Shown here one piece after another: positions 58,500 through 64,000 of a stretch of DNA of 64,000 nucleotides. The position numbers were made by a program, and so were the translations under genes. The stretch is taken from the NCBI GenBank assembly GCA_900548305.1, contig URJZ01000001.1:186001-250000 (forward strand). Reading direction: 5' to 3'. The DNA is from an uncultured Oscillospiraceae bacterium. GTDB taxonomy: Bacteria > Bacillota > Clostridia > Oscillospirales > Acutalibacteraceae. Numbering within the stretch: the stretch's first letter is position 1; each line of letters starts with the position of its first letter. The notes beneath the pieces are model-generated. The model searched no databases and was not told the DNA's origin. It saw only the letters and a list, made by a program, of their open reading frames with translations.

Positions 58500-60968
58500 A
58501 TGCAGTTAACAGCGCTACACCCAAAAGCCTGGTGGCAAAACTACTATTTTAAAGCATTTGTTTATGGTATCGGAATTTCTTTCCTTTTCTTTATTCCCTT
58601 TATCATATATGACAAAGGATATTTTCTTTTTTACGGTGATTTTAACGTTCAGCAGGTTCCCTTCTATCAAATGGCACATGACGCTGTAAGAAGCGGCAGT
58701 TTTGGCTGGAGCTGGACAACAGACCTTGGGGCTAATTTTATTGGTTCTTATTCCTTTTATTTATTAGGCAGTCCATTTTTTTGGCTAACGCTTCCATTTC
58801 CCAGTGCAGCTGTTCCCTATCTTATGGGGCCCTTGCTCATTTTAAAATTTGGCTGTGCATCCCTAACCGGTTATGTTTATTTAAAACGATATGTACAAAA
58901 CCAAAACTTTGCCGTTATCGGCGGCATGTTATATGCCTTTTCCGGATTCTCCGTCTACAATATCTTTTTCAACCATTTTCATGAAGCAATCGTATTTTTC
59001 CCTCTTATGCTGGCAGCACTGGATGAATACATGTATCAGCGCCGCAGAGGAATTTTCGCATTAACCGTATTTGCATGCTGTTTTGTAAATTATTATTTTT
59101 TTGTAGGACAAGTTGTATTTTGCCTGATTTATTTTGCCATTCGTCTGATTATGAAAAGCTGGAAAATCTCTGTCAAAGATTTTTTCTTACTGCTTTTAGA
59201 AGGCATTCTTGGCGTTGCCATCTCGTGTGTTTTATTGATGCCAACCATTCTCACAATTATACAGAATCCACGTGTGGATAACCCTCCAAATGGATGGAAC
59301 GCCTTACTTTACAGCTATAATCAACGATATGTACATATTCTGCAAAGCCTGTTCTTCCCTCCTGATATTCCGGCAAGACCAAACTTTACACCGAATTCGG
59401 AATCAAAATGGGCTTCACTGGGCGCATGGTTGCCGCTGTTCAGTATGACAGGCGTCATCGGTTTCATGCAGAGAAGAAAAAAACATTGGTTGAAGGTAAC
59501 ATTGGGTGTGCTATTTTTAATGGCAATGGTTCCAATTTTAAATAGCGCTTTCCAATTATTTAACTCTTCCTACTATGCACGTTGGTTCTATATATTAACA
59601 CTGATGATGTCACTGGCCACCATTTCCTGCCTGGAGTTTAGCGATATTAATTGGAAGCGCGCCATCCGTTGGACTTTATGCATCACTCTCGGTATTGCAA
59701 TTCCAATTGGATTAATGCCAAATACAACAACCAAGGATGATATTACCACGACAACATATGGTCTGGAAAGTTATCCTACCAGGTTCTGGACTTACGTTGC
59801 CATTGCTGTTGTCAGTTTATTATTGCTGGCCATTATTCTAAAATATCGCAATAAAAGCCGCGTGTGGTTTACTCGTTTACTGAACATTGGTGTTTGTGTT
59901 ATTACTGTAGTATATGCAACCTATTTTATCGCACTTGGCAAAACACAATCCTATGATACACATAATCAAATTATTCCTACCTCGTTAAATGGCGGTAAAG
60001 ATTTAAATTTACCGGAATCTGATTTTGCACGTTCTGACTTCTACAAAAGTATGGACAATCAGGCAATGTTCTGGCAATTGCCCAGTATACAGGCATTTCA
60101 CAGCATTGTTCCTGGTTCTATTATGGAGTTTTACCCTACCATTGGCGTCACAAGAGATGTTGGCTCACGACCTGACGTAAAATATTATGGATTGCGTTCT
60201 CTAACTTCCTGCCGTTGGCTATTTGATTATACCGGTGACAATGATCGTTTTGTAAAAGAAGACGGAACGGCCCGTATGCCGGGATGGACCTATTATGATA
60301 CTCAAAATGGCTATGATATTTGGGAAAATCAATATTATATTCCAATGGGTTTTAGTTACGATTACTATTACACAGAAGAACAATATAACCAACTATATGA
60401 AGACAATCGTAATCTATTATTGTTAAAAGCAATGGTATTAAATGAAGAGCAAGTTGCAAAATACCAAGATATTTTGGAACCTGCTGTTGGAAACACCTCC
60501 TTCTCCTATACCCAAGAAGCATATTACAATGATTGTCTTCAGCGTCAATCTATGGCTTGCTCAGATTTCACCTATGATAGCTATGGATTTACCGCTCACT
60601 ATACCTCTGATAAAGAACGTTTGGTTTTCTTTAGCGTTCCTTACGAAAGTGGCTGGACTGCTACAGTAAACGGACAACCTGTTGACATAGAAAAAGTAAA
60701 TATTGGATTTATGGCTGTAAAAGTACCTGCAGGCACATCTGAAATACAGTTCCATTATCAGACACCCGGTTTAAAATTAGGAGCCATTATAACCGGATGT
60801 GCAGTTCCCCTGCTTATTGCATATGTACTGATTATGAAAAAAGTAGATAACTCCAAAATCATTGACTCTAAACATCGTATTACCTATAAAACAAAGGAAC
60901 CTCTACCGGAAAAAACAACATTCAAACGAACCAAACGTTTACATAGGAAAAAGAAAACAGAAAAATAA
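58500..60968 (+). CDS. YfhO-family multi-span membrane protein
   Basis: An 822-residue membrane protein with about a dozen helices. The N-terminal half resembles the GT-C-type glycosyltransferase fold (helix 1 after WWQNYYFKAFVYGIGISFLF, then FYGDFNVQQVPFYQMAHDA and NPPNGWNALLYSYNQRY). A large extracellular C-terminal region (about 480-760) ends in GWTATVNGQPVDIEK, then a last helix and a basic tail. YfhO of Bacillus is linked to glycosylation of lipoteichoic acid; here that is inferred. ATG 58500 follows AAGGAGG. Single gene with terminator at 60967. Confidence 0.88.
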   Translation: MQLTALHPKAWWQNYYFKAFVYGIGISFLFFIPFIIYDKGYFLFYGDFNVQQVPFYQMAHDAVRSGSFGWSWTTDLGANFIGSYSFYLLGSPFFWLTLPFPSAAVPYLMGPLLILKFGCASLTGYVYLKRYVQNQNFAVIGGMLYAFSGFSVYNIFFNHFHEAIVFFPLMLAALDEYMYQRRRGIFALTVFACCFVNYYFFVGQVVFCLIYFAIRLIMKSWKISVKDFFLLLLEGILGVAISCVLLMPTILTIIQNPRVDNPPNGWNALLYSYNQRYVHILQSLFFPPDIPARPNFTPNSESKWASLGAWLPLFSMTGVIGFMQRRKKHWLKVTLGVLFLMAMVPILNSAFQLFNSSYYARWFYILTLMMSLATISCLEFSDINWKRAIRWTLCITLGIAIPIGLMPNTTTKDDITTTTYGLESYPTRFWTYVAIAVVSLLLLAIILKYRNKSRVWFTRLLNIGVCVITVVYATYFIALGKTQSYDTHNQIIPTSLNGGKDLNLPESDFARSDFYKSMDNQAMFWQLPSIQAFHSIVPGSIMEFYPTIGVTRDVGSRPDVKYYGLRSLTSCRWLFDYTGDNDRFVKEDGTARMPGWTYYDTQNGYDIWENQYYIPMGFSYDYYYTEEQYNQLYEDNRNLLLLKAMVLNEEQVAKYQDILEPAVGNTSFSYTQEAYYNDCLQRQSMACSDFTYDSYGFTAHYTSDKERLVFFSVPYESGWTATVNGQPVDIEKVNIGFMAVKVPAGTSEIQFHYQTPGLKLGAIITGCAVPLLIAYVLIMKKVDNSKIIDSKHRITYKTKEPLPEKTTFKRTKRLHRKKKTEK

Positions 60969-60999
60969 AAAAAGGAGGGTAAAACACCCTCCTTTTTTA
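60967..60999. terminator. Terminator between the YfhO-like and TrkA-like genes
   Basis: AAAAAGGAGGGT and ACCCTCCTTTTT around AAAAC; serves both convergent genes. Confidence 0.9.
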
Positions 61000-61659
61000 G
61001 TGTCCGCGGAATAGTTTTAACAATTGTCGCTGACTACTATCACTGTCACATACAGATACAATTTCATCTCCTGTGTGAATTACAGTAAAACCATTCGGAA
61101 TGGTCATATCATCATCTCTTAACACAGAAATAACAAGACATCCCTGAGGTAATGTAATATCTTTTAACATCTTTCCATCCAAACTGGAAAACTCAGGCAA
61201 AGTGATAGTGCAAATACTTGCTCTTCCCTTATTTAACGTTGCCAACAAATGCATGCCTGCTAAATCTACTTCTTGTTCAATCAATCTAGTAATAATTTCA
61301 GTACTGCTAACAACAATATCCGTTCCCAATGTACGTAAAGCTTCTACATTTCTCGGATTATTGGCACGAACAATAACCTTATGGGCATTAAACTCATTTT
61401 TAGCAAGCTGCGTTGCTACCAAATTATCCTGGTCACTGCCGGTAACAGAAATAAAGCAGTCCGCATTTTTTGTTCCTGCTTCCTCCAGCACTTCCAATTC
61501 TGTACCGTCTCCGCAAATAATTTCTACATCTAAATCATTTGCTAATTCAATACATTTGGCTCTGTCTTTTTCAATTAATCTTACATCATATTTGCGTTCC
61601 AGCATATTATCGGCAATATCTTTACCTAACTTGCCGCCGCCAACAATAATAATTTTCAT
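60997..61659 (-). CDS. TrkA/KtrA-type potassium channel regulator (second copy)
   Basis: A 220-residue cytosolic ring protein: RCK-N Rossmann domain with GGGKLGKDIADNM, IICGDGTELEVLEEAG and VRANNPRNVEALRTLG, then an RCK-C domain (about 135-215, LPQGCLVISVLRDDDMTIPNG, VIHTGDEIVSVC). It binds nucleotides or NAD(H) to gate a KtrB/TrkH channel. ATG 61659 follows AGGAG. It is 25 bases downstream of a homologous gene, a pair in one operon. Confidence 0.9.
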   Translation of the reverse strand: MKIIIVGGGKLGKDIADNMLERKYDVRLIEKDRAKCIELANDLDVEIICGDGTELEVLEEAGTKNADCFISVTGSDQDNLVATQLAKNEFNAHKVIVRANNPRNVEALRTLGTDIVVSSTEIITRLIEQEVDLAGMHLLATLNKGRASICTITLPEFSSLDGKMLKDITLPQGCLVISVLRDDDMTIPNGFTVIHTGDEIVSVCDSDSSQRQLLKLFRGH

Positions 61660-61684
61660 AATCCTTTTCTCCTATGAAACCATC

Positions 61685-62308
61685 TTAGTCACACATATTT
61701 GCGTAAATAATCATATCATTTTGTTGTAAAATTAATTTTTTATGGGCTAAATGCAAATCCATAGTACCATCGATATGCACTACACCAAACATACTGCGAT
61801 CACTTTCTTCCTGCAAATGTCTGATATCTTTACCTATCCATTGTTCTTCTACCGGTACGCATGTAAACGATACAGTGGAAACTCCAAATGTCATATTTTT
61901 ATTATCAAATGGTTGTGTCAGAGCCACAAACATAGCATCCCCCGCCAAATTGGTTGGACATACTGTTTTCAGCCCAAATTTTTTAAAAACTTTTTCACGT
62001 GCAGGATCAGAAATACGCGCTAACACATTCTCTACGCCAAAAAATTTTTTTACTACCTGTGAAACAGTAATATTTAAGTTATCATCCGGCGTTACTACTG
62101 CAACCGCATCGCAATTCTCTATACCCGCGTTTTGCATCACCTGCATATCCATAGGCATACCGCAAACTGTGATACCTGTAAACTCATCGCTTAAGGCTCT
62201 AAATTTATCTACATCTGAATCTACAATTGCAACATCATGTCCATATGCATCTAAACGTTCCGCTAAGCTAATTCCAACGCGTCCGCAGCCTATAATTAAA
62301 ATATTCAC
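61685..62308 (-). CDS. TrkA/KtrA-type potassium channel regulator (first copy)
   Basis: A 207-residue protein with an RCK-N domain (GCGRVGISLAERLDAYGHDV, VCGMPMDMQVMQNAG, ARISDPAREKVFKKFG) and a short RCK-C part (WIGKDIRHLQEESDR, GVVHIDGTMDLHLAHKKL). It diverges in sequence from the downstream copy, so the pair is probably old and may form a hetero-ring. The start is GTG 62308 after AAAGAGGCGG. The only channel gene in the window is at 31969-33378. Confidence 0.9.
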   Translation of the reverse strand: MNILIIGCGRVGISLAERLDAYGHDVAIVDSDVDKFRALSDEFTGITVCGMPMDMQVMQNAGIENCDAVAVVTPDDNLNITVSQVVKKFFGVENVLARISDPAREKVFKKFGLKTVCPTNLAGDAMFVALTQPFDNKNMTFGVSTVSFTCVPVEEQWIGKDIRHLQEESDRSMFGVVHIDGTMDLHLAHKKLILQQNDMIIYANMCD

Positions 62309-62459
62309 TACAACCGCCTCTTTCCTATCCCTATAAATGGAATACTGCCCTTAACGATTTAAGAGCAGCAAAGTTCCTTTTCTGGTTGTTGCCTATTGTA
62401 CAACTCCTTTACTTTACTGTCAATAGTTTATTATATTTTCATGTTTAAAGACCATAAAA

Positions 62460-62493
62460 CAAAAAGAAGATAGAACATCACTATCTTCTTTTT
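62460..62493 (-). terminator. Terminator after the SufB-like gene
   Basis: AAAAGAAGATAG and CTATCTTCTTTT around AACATCA, T-run on the minus strand. Confidence 0.88.
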
Positions 62494-62504
62494 ATATTTA
62501 TATA

Positions 62505-63458
62505 TTATTTTAGAAACCCACGAATAATTTCTGCTTCTGCCTCTTCCTGTGATAGTCCCAATGTCATCAGTTTTATAATTTGTTCTCCTGCAATTTTTCC
62601 AATGGCAGCTTCATGAATCAAAGAAGCGTCTACGTGGTTTGCTGTAATTTCAGGGACTGCAGTGACACCAGCTTTATCCATAATAATGGCATCACATTCA
62701 GAATGTCCTGAACAAGCATTGTTGCCATTTATTTTGGAATAAAAGCCCTGAAAAGAATTTCCTTTTGCTACCGAACGTGACATTACATTTGTACTACAAT
62801 CAACACCATTTAAGTTCACTTCGAATTCTGTAATAGCATTTTGATTACCACTTGTCATTAATTTTTCTTTAATTACAAGTTGCGCACGATCTTTCAAATC
62901 GCCTTTTGTAATTCTTTTTGTATTATCTATACCTTCAATTTGTACTGTTTCCATTTCTAAATAGCTATCTTCATCTAAATGTACCACTGTAACAGGATTT
63001 AAAACGCGTTTTCCGCTTCCACCGCCTTCTCCGTAATGCTTTTCTACATATCGAACCTTAGCATTTTTTCCTACATGAAAGGTATGCACACCATCATGCT
63101 GGGATAAATGAACACCATCATTATGAATACCACATCCTGCAACAATATCTACATCTGCACCGTCACCAATAAAAAAATCATTATACACTATGTCTGCAAA
63201 ACCACTTTCATCTACTACCACAGGAATATGAACAAACTCTCCTTTTGTTCCTGGTTTTACATAAATTTCAATTCCCTGTCCATTTTCTTTGGAACGAATT
63301 TCTATGTTATCCGTACTCTGACGGCCAATACTTTTACCGTCTTGTCGAATATTATAAGCACCTTTCGGTGTTCCGGTTATTCCTGATACTACCTTTAACA
63401 GTTTTTTCAGCACAGAGGAATTTCCAGAAATATGTTCTGTTTTTTCTGAATGTTTCAT
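62505..63458 (-). CDS. SufB/SufD-family Fe-S scaffold (short SmsB-like type)
   Basis: A 317-residue member of the SufBD beta-helix family. Core segments include HIPVVVDESGFADIVYNDF, VRYVEKHYGEGGGSG, STNVMSRSVAKGNSFQGFYSKI, and the scaffold Cys and His region ACSGHSECDAIIMDK and SLIHEAAIGKI. It is shorter than classical SufB or SufD (>400) and is paired directly with SufC, like the minimal SUF (SMS) systems described in archaea and some anaerobic bacteria. The ATG overlaps the SufC stop as ATGA. It is followed by a terminator, so no SufS or SufU gene is in this operon. Confidence 0.88.
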   Translation of the reverse strand: MKHSEKTEHISGNSSVLKKLLKVVSGITGTPKGAYNIRQDGKSIGRQSTDNIEIRSKENGQGIEIYVKPGTKGEFVHIPVVVDESGFADIVYNDFFIGDGADVDIVAGCGIHNDGVHLSQHDGVHTFHVGKNAKVRYVEKHYGEGGGSGKRVLNPVTVVHLDEDSYLEMETVQIEGIDNTKRITKGDLKDRAQLVIKEKLMTSGNQNAITEFEVNLNGVDCSTNVMSRSVAKGNSFQGFYSKINGNNACSGHSECDAIIMDKAGVTAVPEITANHVDASLIHEAAIGKIAGEQIIKLMTLGLSQEEAEAEIIRGFLK

Positions 63459-64000
63459 TGCTGTTCCCTCTCTTTCTGAAATTGATACGTATCAGATTCA
63501 GATAACAACTTCGGCAATATTTCATCCCGTGTTCCTACAGTATCTATTTCACCGTTAGAAATTACAACTATTTTATCCGCTATATTTAAAATACGTTCCT
63601 GATGAGAAATAATGACTACTGCTCCGCGTTTGGTATCTCTAATTTGCTCAAACACTTTAATCAAATTATGAAAACTCCATAAATCAATACCGGCTTCCGG
63701 CTCATCAAACAGAGAAAGATCTACTCCTCTAGCCATTAGCATTGCAATTTCAATTCTCTTTAATTCTCCTCCCGAAAGACTTGCATTGATTTCTCTATTC
63801 ATATAATTTGATGCATTAAGTCCTACTTCAGTAAGATATTGGAGAAGCTCCTGGTCTGTCTTTTGTTTACCAGTAGACAAATGTAATAAATCTTTTACGG
63901 TAAGACCTTTAAAGCGAACCGGTTGCTGAAACGCAAATCCCATACCTAATTTCGCACGTTCATGAATGTCTAAATTGGTAATATCTTGGCCTTTAAAAAG
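63455..64000 (-). CDS. sufC: SufC-type ABC ATPase (N-terminus outside window)
   Basis: The frame continues beyond the right edge, so the Walker A motif is not visible. Seen here: the Q-loop region AFQQPVRFKGLTVKDLL, signature SLSGGELKRIEIAMLMARG, Walker B SLFDEPEAGID, and the H-loop IISHQERIL. SufC hydrolyses ATP to remodel the SufB/D scaffold during Fe-S cluster assembly. The signature SLSGGELKR and the Suf-like context with the gene at 62505 support SufC over a general transporter ATPase. Confidence 0.9.
   Translation of the reverse strand, partial: LFKGQDITNLDIHERAKLGMGFAFQQPVRFKGLTVKDLLHLSTGKQKTDQELLQYLTEVGLNASNYMNREINASLSGGELKRIEIAMLMARGVDLSLFDEPEAGIDLWSFHNLIKVFEQIRDTKRGAVVIISHQERILNIADKIVVISNGEIDTVGTRDEILPKLLSESDTYQFQKEREQQ

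Overview
The window is AT-rich DNA with strong GGAGG-type ribosome sites. It carries spore genes (spoIIP, gpr, spoVAC, spoVAD, spoVAE), a pyruvate:ferredoxin oxidoreductase, ferredoxins, a manganese catalase and a SufC/SufB-type iron-sulfur assembly pair. This fits an anaerobic, endospore-forming Firmicute of class Clostridia, probably from the Ruminococcaceae/Oscillospiraceae side. The assignment is inferred from gene content; no 16S rRNA gene is present.

Layout. 0.5-5.6 kb (minus): Orn/Lys/Arg decarboxylase, holB, ricT, a small ferredoxin, trmN6 and rsmI, a shortened version of the Bacillus yaaO-holB-yaaT-yabB-yabC block. 5.7-9.8 kb: two small XRE regulators (one with three operator-like sites), a DUF885 lipoprotein, a tandem promoter-bearing repeat and a membrane-anchored Ser-rich protein. 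9.9-13.3 kb: spoIIP, gpr, rpsT, a 50-residue membrane peptide and spoVAE. 13.7-16.5 kb: a TetR regulator, two poorly known genes and a 1-kb gap holding a strong promoter, a hairpin-rich leader and a tiny Cys/Trp/Tyr/Pro-rich reading frame. 16.5-23.4 kb: phosphohexomutase, GNAT, an MBL-fold lipoprotein, spoVAC, a degenerate PIG-L protein, spoVAD and rpsO. 23.7-26.1 kb: two tandem FUSC-like membrane proteins. 26.4-34.6 kb: PFOR, a CNNM/HlyC-type protein, a TrkH/KtrB potassium transporter, queT behind a preQ1-riboswitch-like leader, and another XRE gene. 34.9-39.1 kb: SulP permease, a binding protein fused to a peptidoglycan-binding domain, and a DUF815 ATPase. 39.3-43 kb: tRNA-Ser, two surface proteins and a patch of fossil gene ends. 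43-48.3 kb: a PH-like protein, a LysR regulator and a divergent redox operon (ADH, acetyltransferase, cupin, cyclophilin-like lipoprotein, a broken CMD gene, flavodoxin-like reductase). 48.4-53.7 kb: lipoprotein, tRNA-Pro, Mn catalase, PEBP, a FUSC-HAD fusion, and a ferredoxin/NapH-like/ArsR operon with an operator-like palindrome. 54-58 kb: two-component system, LCP ligase, HD phosphohydrolase. 58.5-64 kb: YfhO-like protein behind another promoter repeat, two TrkA-type proteins, and the SufB-like/SufC pair, which runs off the right edge.

The observations most worth following are: (1) the mini-locus at 15991-16310, where the ribosome site of a 16-codon frame is complementary to that frame's own Pro-Pro-Tyr codons; (2) a dispersed repeat at 8.2, 18.75 and 58.3 kb that ends in an extended -10 promoter and drives unrelated genes; (3) the preQ1-like leader of queT; (4) fossil fragments at 42.77-43.0 kb derived from two neighbouring gene families. 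No CRISPR array, prophage or intact insertion sequence was seen.
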